NCBI GenBank assembly: GCA_018970845.1
Contig: JAGWVO010000266.1
Coordinates: 1 to 5,385, forward strand
Source: Planctomycetota bacterium
GTDB taxonomy: Bacteria > Planctomycetota > Planctomycetia > Gemmatales > Gemmataceae
DNA length: 5,385 nucleotides
Direction: 5' to 3'
The notes under the pieces were generated by a model. It had not been told where the DNA came from, searched no databases, and worked only from the letters and a program-made list of their open reading frames with translations. How positions within the stretch are numbered: the first letter of the stretch is position 1; each line of letters starts with the position of its first letter. The translations under genes were made by a program, and so were the position numbers. Below, in pieces: positions 1-5,289 of the stretch.

Positions 1-1173
1 TCGTTGGCGGCATCGCTCGAATGGATGCGAAACAGGTTTGTCGACAGCGACGGCCTGGGCGCGATTTTCCCGCCGATGATCTACACGGTGATCGCCTTGA
101 AGTGCATGGGAGTCGCCGAAGACTCCGATGAGATGCGCTGGGCCATGAGGCAAATCGACGATCTCAAGTTGCGGGACAGGCACCGGGTTTGGCTCCAGCC
201 TTGCCTCTCTCCTGTTTGGGACACGGCCCTCTCGCTCAACGCGCTCGCCGAATGCGGCCACACCGCCGAGGGGATGGCTGTCGCCTCCGCCAACGAGTGG
301 CTGGCGGGCAGGGAAGTCCTCCGCAGGGGGGACTGGGCCGACAGGATTCCCGGAATCGAGCCGGGCGGATGGTATTTCGAATACCGGAATTCCTTTTATC
401 CGGACACGGACGACACCGCGATGGTCCTGATGGCCCTCGCGCGGACCGGTTCCGCCTCGTGCGAAGGGCAGCCCGACCGCATCCGGCGCGCCGTGCGGTG
501 GCTCGTCGCCATGCAGAATTCCGACGGGGGTTGGGCCGCCTTCGACCGGGACATCACCCGCGAATTCCTCACCAAGGTGCCGTTTGCTGATCACAACGCC
601 ATGCTCGACCCAAGTTGTCCCGACATCACGGCGCGGGTTTTGGAGGCTTTGGCCGAGTTCGGATTGAGGGCGGGCGATCCCGTGTGCGACAAGGCCTTGG
701 CGTTTCTCCGAAAGACACAGGAGCCAACGGGCGCCTGGATCGGCAGATGGGGCGTCAATTACATCTACGGGACCTGGCAGGTGCTCGTCGGCCTTGAGAA
801 GGCCGGGGTGGGCCCCGGGGATCCCATGGTGGCCCGGGCGGCGGCATGGCTCAAGTCGGTTCAGCAGCCTTGCGGCGGCTGGGGCGAATCGTGCGCGAGC
901 TATGACGATCCATCGCTTGCCGGCCAGGGCGAACCGACGGCATCCCAAACAGCATGGGCCGTGATGGGCCTCATGGCCGCCGGGGAGCGCGGTCCCGTCG
1001 TTCGCCGAGCACTCGAGTGGCTTTCGGCCAGGCAACTTCCCTCCGGGGGGTGGGAGGAGGAGCCGTTCACCGGGACCGGTTTTCCCAAAGTCTTTTATCT
1101 TAAATATCACTATTATAGGCTTTATTTCCCCCTGATGGCGCTGGCCCGGTCCCGCCGCTTGGGAATCGCCTGA
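1..1173 (+). CDS. shc: Squalene-hopene cyclase, C-terminal part (5' end cut by window edge)
   Basis: Class II triterpene cyclase that protonates squalene and folds it into hopene (diploptene) and hopanol at the membrane, the first committed hopanoid step. The visible 390 residues include the catalytic acid motif DTDD (nt 403-414), matching the DXDD motif of the family. Four QW repeats (QxxxGxW) follow: QNSDGGW, QEPTGAW, QQPCGGW and QLPSGGW. Other family blocks are SPVWDTAL, PGGWYFE, GRWGVNYIYGTW, ASQTAWA and GTGFPKVFYLKYH near the end. Full-length enzymes have about 630-680 residues, so by comparison with the Alicyclobacillus enzyme about 240 N-terminal residues lie left of the window. The frame is open from base 1; a TTG at base 4 is internal and not a start. 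It stops with TGA 41 bases before hpnH, consistent with an operon. Where I recall the Alicyclobacillus enzyme having His451, this protein reads DITARVLE (Arg), which I believe is common in other SHC clades. Confidence 0.97.
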   Translation, partial: SLAASLEWMRNRFVDSDGLGAIFPPMIYTVIALKCMGVAEDSDEMRWAMRQIDDLKLRDRHRVWLQPCLSPVWDTALSLNALAECGHTAEGMAVASANEWLAGREVLRRGDWADRIPGIEPGGWYFEYRNSFYPDTDDTAMVLMALARTGSASCEGQPDRIRRAVRWLVAMQNSDGGWAAFDRDITREFLTKVPFADHNAMLDPSCPDITARVLEALAEFGLRAGDPVCDKALAFLRKTQEPTGAWIGRWGVNYIYGTWQVLVGLEKAGVGPGDPMVARAAAWLKSVQQPCGGWGESCASYDDPSLAGQGEPTASQTAWAVMGLMAAGERGPVVRRALEWLSARQLPSGGWEEEPFTGTGFPKVFYLKYHYYRLYFPLMALARSRRLGIA

Positions 1174-1203
1174 GGCAGTCCGCTGGAAACGAACCACTTT
1201 TTC

Positions 1204-1214
1204 GGAGTCCTGAC
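1204..1214 (+). promoter_or_regulatory. Ribosome binding site of hpnH
   Basis: GGAG at 1204-1207 lies 7 bases before the ATG at 1215. It is a normal Shine-Dalgarno spacing and fixes the hpnH start. No promoter-like element or terminator is visible in the 41-base shc-hpnH gap, so co-transcription is likely. Confidence 0.7.
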
Positions 1215-2234
1215 ATGCGTTTCCCACTATCCCTGACGACCAAGATGGCCGGCTACATCGCCGGGAAGAAACTGACCGGGCAGAAGCGTTTCCCGCTTGT
1301 GTTGATGCTGGAACCCCTCCACACCTGCAACCTGACATGCACGGGTTGCGGGCGCATCAGGGAATATTCGGCCACCATCCGCGACAAGCTTTCGCTGCAG
1401 GAGTGCCTCGACAGCGTCGACGAGGCGGGCGCCCCGATCGTCAGCATCTGCGGCGGGGAACCCTTGATCTATCCTGAAATTGGCGACCTGGTGCGCGGCA
1501 TCCTCAGGCGCAAGAAGCACATTTACCTGTGCACCAACGGCGTCTTCATGAAAAAGAAGATGGATGAGTTTTCACCAACCAGCCGCTTCTTCTTCAATGT
1601 CCACCTTGACGGCCTCGAGAAAACCCACGACCTGATGGTCGAGCGGGAGGGCGTCTTCCAAGCCGCAGTCGAAGGGATCCGGCTTGCCAAGGAACGCGGT
1701 TTCATGGTGTGCACCAACACGACCATCTATCGCGAAACCGACATCGGCGAGATCGACCAACTGTTCACCTTCCTCGCGGGCATCGGTGTTGACGGCTTCA
1801 TGGTTTCGCCCGCCTACGGTTACCAGGCGGTCCACGCCACGAACCCGACCGGCGCCGCCGAGATTTTCATGACGAGGGATGATGTCCGCGCCAAGTTCAA
1901 GGAAGCCCAATCCCTCTTCGCCAAGCACAAGATGATGTCTTCCCCCATCTATCTCGAATTCCTTTCCGGCAAGCGGGAGCTCACCTGCACCGCCTGGGGA
2001 AATCCCACGCGAAATGTGAAGGGATGGAAGGGCCCGTGCTACCTCATCACCGATGAGCACCACGAAACCTTCGACGGCCTCATGAACAACACCGACTGGA
2101 ACCGTTACGGCAAGGGCAAGGATCCGCGTTGCGAGCATTGCCTTGTTCACTGCGGGTTCGAGCCCTCGGCGGCGCTCGGGGTGAACGGGAAATTGGGAGA
2201 CAGCCTCAAGATGCTCGCCTGGCAGGTGGCCTGA
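1215..2234 (+). CDS. hpnH: HpnH, radical SAM adenosylhopane synthase
   Basis: Radical SAM enzyme that adds a 5'-deoxyadenosyl radical to hopene (diploptene) to give adenosylhopane, the first side-chain step towards C35 hopanoids. The 339-residue length is normal for HpnH. The [4Fe-4S] and SAM-binding motif CxxxCxxC is CNLTCTGC at residues 38-45, preceded by the family-like stretch LEPLHTCN. The SAM-contact motif GGEP is at residues 80-83, followed by HIYLCTNG and HLDGLEKTHD blocks of the partial TIM barrel. The C-terminal part (about 250-339) corresponds to the HpnH-type extension and has five more cysteines: 258, 275, 306, 309 and 313, the last three as CEHCLVHC. ATG at 1215 has a good ribosome site. 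It sits between shc and hpnG, the expected partners. Reaction knowledge comes from the family; the motifs are read directly here. Confidence 0.97.
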   Translation: MRFPLSLTTKMAGYIAGKKLTGQKRFPLVLMLEPLHTCNLTCTGCGRIREYSATIRDKLSLQECLDSVDEAGAPIVSICGGEPLIYPEIGDLVRGILRRKKHIYLCTNGVFMKKKMDEFSPTSRFFFNVHLDGLEKTHDLMVEREGVFQAAVEGIRLAKERGFMVCTNTTIYRETDIGEIDQLFTFLAGIGVDGFMVSPAYGYQAVHATNPTGAAEIFMTRDDVRAKFKEAQSLFAKHKMMSSPIYLEFLSGKRELTCTAWGNPTRNVKGWKGPCYLITDEHHETFDGLMNNTDWNRYGKGKDPRCEHCLVHCGFEPSAALGVNGKLGDSLKMLAWQVA

Positions 2235-2242
2235 CCGAGTTG
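2224..2242 (+). promoter_or_regulatory. Ribosome binding site and TTG start of hpnG
   Basis: AGGTGG at 2224-2229, inside the last codons of hpnH, lies 10 bases before TTG at 2240. The TTG is 5 bases after the hpnH TGA (2232-2234), so translational coupling is likely. The start gives an N-terminus leading straight into the first beta strand (TVVCPLSAEA). Alternatives are CTG at 2231, which has no properly spaced ribosome site, and GTG at 2258, which would cut into that strand. Confidence 0.55.
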
Positions 2243-2893
2243 CCCGCCTCTTTCACGGTGGTTTGCCCGCTTTCCGCGGAAGCCTCCATTGTCCCCGAGT
2301 GGAAGCCCCGCGTCATTGGTGCCGGGGCTTCCTGCGTTGTCGGCCTGCGCCCATTGGCATCCTTGGAGTGTCGGCGGATTCTTGTCCTTGGTCTGGCGGG
2401 TGGCTTGACCCGCTCCGCGACGCGGGGAACCGCTTTCCGCATCCGTTCGGTCAGGAATCATCTGGGCGAACTGGCATTCCGCCAACCTGATGTTGGCTGC
2501 TTCGGAGTCGGCCCCGATCTTGCCGAGGCGGATGTCGCTTGTGTCGATCATGTCGCGGAATCACCGCTGGCCAAGGCTGAATTGGCGCAAGGGTCGGGCT
2601 GCCAATTGGTTGACATGGAATCGGCCCATGTGGCGGGGTGGTGCCAAATCCAAGGCTGGGAATGGTCGATGATCCGAGTCGTGCTTGATGGGGCGGACGA
2701 ATCGCTTCCGCCGGGTATTGGCAAGTGGTGCCGGGCAGATGGCGGCATGAACTACGGGGGAATGCTTCTTTCGCTTCTGTTCAATCCCGGTTCGATCGTC
2801 TCGATTCCGGCGTTGGCGCGTTCCCGAGCCGTTGCCGGAAGGTCCCTCAGGCGGGCGTTGGGCCTTCAGGTTGGGTTGAACGGGCGAACCTGA
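2240..2893 (+). CDS. hpnG: HpnG, hopanoid-associated nucleoside phosphorylase
   Basis: Nucleoside phosphorylase-like enzyme that removes adenine from adenosylhopane, giving a (phospho)ribosylhopane on the way to bacteriohopanetetrol. The 217 residues fit the family, which is a little over 200. The N-terminus VVCPLSAEA is the first strand of the PNP/UDP phosphorylase fold. GLAGGL (51-56) matches the family glycine motif of the phosphate/nucleoside site. VDMESA (124-129) matches the conserved VDMES/G segment that contacts the nucleoside ribose. LDGADESLPP (149-158) fits the Asp-containing block around the base site. The N-terminal part is rather short and diverged. There is no in-frame ATG near the start; the TTG is preferred, and the frame runs open upstream inside hpnH. 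It follows hpnH by 5 bases, and its last 47 bases overlap the 3' end of the convergent diguanylate cyclase gene. HpnG is inferred from motifs plus context; a generic MTA/SAH-nucleosidase-like protein is the less likely alternative. Confidence 0.87.
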   Translation: MPASFTVVCPLSAEASIVPEWKPRVIGAGASCVVGLRPLASLECRRILVLGLAGGLTRSATRGTAFRIRSVRNHLGELAFRQPDVGCFGVGPDLAEADVACVDHVAESPLAKAELAQGSGCQLVDMESAHVAGWCQIQGWEWSMIRVVLDGADESLPPGIGKWCRADGGMNYGGMLLSLLFNPGSIVSIPALARSRAVAGRSLRRALGLQVGLNGRT

Positions 2894-3833
2894 CGACGGC
2901 CCGATCCCTGCCAGCCTCCTTGGCTTCCAGCAGGGCCTTGGCTGCCATGTCCTTCAGGGATTGCGCCGAGACCGCTTGAATGCCCTCGGCGACGGCAAAT
3001 CCGATGCTCACCGTTGTGGAGGCCGGGCCGTTCTGGCAATCGAATCGCGCCGCCGTGACACTTTGCCTGATCCTCGCGGCCAAGGCCGTGGCCCCTTCCA
3101 TTCCCGTGCCCCGGGCGATGATGAGGAACTCATCACCGCCGATCCTGCCAAGGGCGTCAGATTCCCGGATGATCGTTGAGATGACACCGGCGACACCCCG
3201 GATCACGATATCCCCTCCGGTGTGAAGGTGGCGCTTGTTGGTTTCCCTGAAGCGGTCGATGTCAACAAAGCCGACGGAAAGCGGCGATCCGGACCTCCCG
3301 GCAACCTCCCCTTCGAGCAAGCCCTCGATGGCCCTGCGGTTGAATACGCCCGTGAGCGGGCATGTGGTGGCGTCGCGGCGCAATTGACTCGCGAGGTCGA
3401 TCAGTCCGCGATTCCTGACTTCGAGCGAGGCGAGCGAATCCCGCAACCGTCCGATCTCGCTTTTGGCTGATTCCAGCGCCCTCAGCACGATGCGACGGTC
3501 GCGGGGACCGGGGGGGACGGAAAGCGTGTTCCAGATGATCCGGTCCATTTCCCGGCCCTCGAGCCAGGACGCGATGTTCCCGTCGACCGGGCAGGCGAGC
3601 AGAGGCCGATTGTCACCCTCGCTGTACCAGGCGCGGATGATCCGGCCGTAATCGGCCCGGGTGGCCTCAGGACCAACGATGAGCGCGCACCAGTCACTTT
3701 TGCTGCAATCCTCGATAGATACAAATTGAATAGGTAATTGGATGATATCCGCCAACGGCAAGGCCAGGATGTCGGGGAAGAGGGTCGCGGCGATGATGGG
3801 TTGACGCGTTTCGTTCACGGGCCGTGGCCCCAT
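2847..3833 (-). CDS. GGDEF-domain diguanylate cyclase with N-terminal regulatory region
   Basis: Predicted to make cyclic di-GMP from two GTP, cytosolic, 328 residues with no membrane segment or signal peptide. Residues about 155-318 form a GGDEF domain: CPLTGVFNRR (158-167), metal-binding DID (191-193), guanine-contact Asn199 and Asp208, and the active-site loop GGDEF (232-236). The inhibitory I-site RxxD (RESD, 223-226) is exactly five residues before GGDEF, so product feedback inhibition is expected. Residues 114-155 look like a charged signalling helix or coiled coil. Residues 1-110 are not recognised with certainty. The pattern WCALIVG ... RPLLACPV ... VLRALESA resembles the later half of a receiver domain, but no clear phospho-accepting Asp is visible. 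Departures from the GGDEF consensus are Cys158 for the usual Asp of DPLTG and TNK for the usual IND. The ATG at 3833 is the only plausible start, since an in-frame TGA lies 12 bases upstream. No good ribosome site is seen. It is transcribed alone, divergent from the sigma gene. Confidence 0.93.
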   Translation of the reverse strand: MGPRPVNETRQPIIAATLFPDILALPLADIIQLPIQFVSIEDCSKSDWCALIVGPEATRADYGRIIRAWYSEGDNRPLLACPVDGNIASWLEGREMDRIIWNTLSVPPGPRDRRIVLRALESAKSEIGRLRDSLASLEVRNRGLIDLASQLRRDATTCPLTGVFNRRAIEGLLEGEVAGRSGSPLSVGFVDIDRFRETNKRHLHTGGDIVIRGVAGVISTIIRESDALGRIGGDEFLIIARGTGMEGATALAARIRQSVTAARFDCQNGPASTTVSIGFAVAEGIQAVSAQSLKDMAAKALLEAKEAGRDRAVVRFARSTQPEGPTPA

Positions 3834-3847
3834 GTGTTGAACCCATC

Positions 3848-3876
3848 AGTATTCGGCCCGCGGCGCGGGAAATCAA
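3848..3876 (-). promoter_or_regulatory. Candidate promoter for the diguanylate cyclase gene
   Basis: On the - strand, TTGATT (complement of 3871-3876) and AATACT (complement of 3848-3853) are separated by 17 bases, each 4/6 to the sigma-70 consensus. Transcription would begin near 3841, only about 8 bases before the ATG. This would make a near-leaderless message and would explain the absent ribosome site. The spacer contains CCCGC-GGC-GCGGG (3857-3869), a GC-rich dyad. This is weak evidence from consensus matching only. Confidence 0.25.
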
Positions 3877-3893
3877 GGAAATAAACGCGATGA

Positions 3894-3909
3894 TTTTCCG
3901 TTTGGAAAA
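3894..3909. repeat. Perfect inverted repeat 1 (TTTTCC-N4-GGAAAA), possible operator
   Basis: TTTTCC at 3894-3899 and GGAAAA at 3904-3909 are separated by GTTT. It is the first of two adjacent dyads of identical geometry (6-base arms, 4-base spacer) between the two divergent candidate promoters. A repressor or activator site is the inference; no known regulator is recognised. Confidence 0.45.
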
Positions 3910-3911
3910 GG

Positions 3912-3927
3912 TTCCGGAAAACCGGAA
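3912..3927. repeat. Perfect inverted repeat 2 (TTCCGG-N4-CCGGAA), possible operator
   Basis: TTCCGG at 3912-3917 and CCGGAA at 3922-3927 flank AAAA. It starts two bases after the first dyad, with centres 18 bases apart, and ends six bases before the -35 element of the sigma-gene promoter. Both dyads share TTCC/GGAA half-sites. The position suits a regulator acting on the + strand promoter, or on both divergent genes. Confidence 0.45.
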
Positions 3928-3933
3928 AGAAAC

Positions 3934-3962
3934 TTGCGAAACGGCCCGGTCGCCTTTAGAAT
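3934..3962 (+). promoter_or_regulatory. Candidate sigma-70-type promoter of the sigma factor gene
   Basis: TTGCGA at 3934-3939 (4/6 to TTGACA) and TAGAAT at 3957-3962 (5/6 to TATAAT) have an ideal 17-base spacer. Transcription would start near 3968-3970, leaving a leader of about 245 nt before the ATG at 4214. The element is in the correct intergenic place. The match is good but rests on consensus alone. Confidence 0.45.
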
Positions 3963-4213
3963 GCGGCAGTCTGGTGAGAAGGCTCCAAGCCGGCGTAAAA
4001 CCGGATCCATCTTGGGCCTTGAGCCTCCGACGGTCCGCAGGTCCGCCGCCCCAGGGCGTCGAACCTGCCGGCCGAAAGGTGCCGGCCCGAGCCGTCCCGA
4101 ATGATCGCCCGCTTGGCGTTGTGATCATTCCAGATGGTTCGGAACCTGTCCGGATCCGCTGCGACAATCTTTCGCGACGGTTCCACTTCATGCCGGAATC
4201 AGGGAAAGCCTCC
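3963..4213 (+). other. Long structured 5' leader of the sigma gene, no gene recognised
   Basis: This stretch between the candidate promoter and the sigma start shows no convincing gene on either strand but several possible stem-loops. GGCTC(C)AAG 3981-3989 pairs with CTTGAGCC 4018-4025 with one bulged C, and encloses CCGG 3990-3993 / CCGG 4001-4004. A second CTTG at 4011-4014 could compete. GCCGGC 4067-4072 pairs with GCCGGC 4081-4086. GAATGATC 4099-4106 pairs perfectly with GATCATTC 4123-4130, with GCC/GGC able to pair inside. AGGT 4039-4042 and AGGT 4077-4080 could compete for ACCT 4063-4066. No known riboswitch class is recognised and no intrinsic terminator tail follows these stems. Some pairings are expected by chance in GC-rich DNA. 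Confidence 0.3.
4201..4213 (+). promoter_or_regulatory. Ribosome binding site of the sigma factor gene
   Basis: AGGGAAAG at 4201-4208 gives a purine-rich Shine-Dalgarno-like site 6-9 bases before ATG at 4214. It favours this start over the in-frame ATG at 4190, which has no such site, and over the long open frame further upstream. Confidence 0.6.
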
Positions 4214-5224
4214 ATGAAAACAAAGCGTGCGAAGAGGGTGGTCGAGGACCAGGAAGTCCCCATTGCTCCTCCCGTCACGGTTTATTCCTCCGACCTCCTG
4301 ACTCCCGAAGAAGAGCGTAATCTCCTATCTGAATTTTGGGAAATCAAGAAGTCGCTCATCCGCTCGCTGCTCAAGAGCTTTCCGCGTCTTCGCGCCTCTC
4401 GGCCTCCCATGGAACCCTGGCCGATGGCCCAGTTCATTCGTGACAACTGCGCCGAGGAAGCGCGACTGGGTTCACCTGCCGTCAAGCGCCTTCACGACCA
4501 GTATGTCCACCTCAAGCATCGCCTGGCTTCGGCCAACATCAGGCTTGCCGCCCATGTGGCCAAGCGTTTTCGCCATCATGCCCTCAGCTATGCCGATCTG
4601 CTTCAGGAAGCCGTTTGCGGTCTCATGCAGGCGATCGACCGTTTTGATGTCAGCCATGGGACCCGGTTAGCAACATATGCGACTTGGTGGATCAGGCAAA
4701 CATTGCAGATTGCGGTGGCAAGGCAAAGTCATCTTGTGAGCCTCTCTCCCCACCACCTTCAAGAGCTGGGATTGCTCCAGCAGGAATCGGAAGCGCTCGC
4801 TCATGGAGGCAAACATCTTCCCACCGCGCAGGAACTCGCTTCCAGAACCGGATCCAGCCTTGAGCATCTCACGCATCTTCAAACCGCCACGAGGACTCCG
4901 GTTTCCCTCAACGCCGTTCTCGATGATGATTCCGATTTCAAGCTAACTGAGGCCATGCCAGACAACGAAAGCACGACCTTGCGGCAAAATTCGGAACGGC
5001 AGGAAGCCTTGAATTTTCTCATGGACAACCTGCGTCCCCGTGAGAAGAAGGTTCTGGACCTTCGTTTCGGCCTCACTGGCAATGGAACTCACAGCCTCAG
5101 GCAAATCGGCCACCTCCTTCGGATCAGCAAGGAGCGCGTCAGGCAGATCCAGAATCGGGCCCTTGAAAAACTTCGTTCCTCCGCGGAACGGGTGGGATGG
5201 GAACCCAGCCTTCTGCTTGGCTGA
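4214..5224 (+). CDS. Sigma-70 family RNA polymerase sigma factor (group-2-like)
   Basis: Directs RNA polymerase to promoters. The 336 residues lack region 1.1 of the housekeeping factor, as in group 2 (RpoS/HrdB-paralogue) sigmas. Region 1.2 is about 25-60 (SSDLLTPEEERNLL). Region 2 is about 100-171: NIRLAAHVAKRF, then YADLLQEAVCGLMQAIDRFD (core binding), then TYATWWIRQ (154-162) with the aromatic residues Tyr155, Trp158 and Trp159 that melt the -10 element. Region 3 is about 190-250 (LPTAQELASRTG ... SLNAVLDDD). Region 4 is about 264-325, with the -35-binding helix-turn-helix SLRQIGHLLRISKERVRQIQ at 294-313, including Glu307, Arg310 and Gln311. Compared with E. coli RpoD, Gln437 is kept (Gln162), Thr440 is Gln165 and Arg584 is Lys306, so the -10 preference may be slightly shifted. 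The frame is open back to about 3824, but the upstream part lacks sigma features. It is divergent from the cyclase gene. Whether it is a stress sigma or a housekeeping paralogue cannot be told. Confidence 0.95.
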   Translation: MKTKRAKRVVEDQEVPIAPPVTVYSSDLLTPEEERNLLSEFWEIKKSLIRSLLKSFPRLRASRPPMEPWPMAQFIRDNCAEEARLGSPAVKRLHDQYVHLKHRLASANIRLAAHVAKRFRHHALSYADLLQEAVCGLMQAIDRFDVSHGTRLATYATWWIRQTLQIAVARQSHLVSLSPHHLQELGLLQQESEALAHGGKHLPTAQELASRTGSSLEHLTHLQTATRTPVSLNAVLDDDSDFKLTEAMPDNESTTLRQNSERQEALNFLMDNLRPREKKVLDLRFGLTGNGTHSLRQIGHLLRISKERVRQIQNRALEKLRSSAERVGWEPSLLLG

Positions 5225-5249
5225 AGACCGTGACGCTTCTGACGATGAA

Positions 5250-5273
5250 AACGGCGGGCCACGGCCCGCCGTT
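5250..5273. terminator. Strong hairpin terminator, probably bidirectional
   Basis: AACGGCGGGCC (5250-5260) and GGCCCGCCGTT (5263-5273) form an 11-base perfect inverted repeat around AC, in practice a 10-base stem with a 4-base loop. It begins 26 bases after the sigma stop. On the + strand it is followed by CCCATTTGTT, a poor T tract. On the - strand the arm runs into TTTTC, a somewhat better tail. It can therefore end the sigma transcript and any convergent transcript from the right. Confidence 0.7.
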
Positions 5274-5289
5274 CCCATTTGTTAAGCCT

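Noticed and set aside
1572..2150. 192-residue open frame on the - strand opposite hpnH
   Set aside because: It lies wholly antisense to a clearly conserved radical SAM gene and has no recognisable domain. It is a shadow produced by codon bias.
2147..2551. 134-residue - strand open frame opposite hpnG
   Set aside because: The + strand carries the HpnG motifs over the same bases. The - strand product shows no family features.
4004..4088. GC-rich stems in the leader as an intrinsic attenuator
   Set aside because: None of the stems is followed by a run of T, so there is no intrinsic terminator in the leader.
3956..4186. Possible small gene on the - strand (GTG start, 76 residues) inside the sigma leader
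   Set aside because: Third-position GC is fairly high, but there is no ribosome site, the start is GTG, no domain is recognisable and its end falls in the candidate -10 element. Most likely a chance open frame.
3824..4213. In-frame upstream extension of about 130 residues on the sigma factor
   Set aside because: The frame has no stop, but it overlaps the cyclase start, spans the candidate promoter, has no sigma-like motif and no ribosome site at its ATGs. The purine-rich site before ATG 4214 is better.
3694..4278. 194-residue - strand open frame overlapping the cyclase N-terminus and the sigma start
   Set aside because: It overlaps two real genes in other frames, its composition is rich in Gly, Arg and Ser, and no motif is visible.
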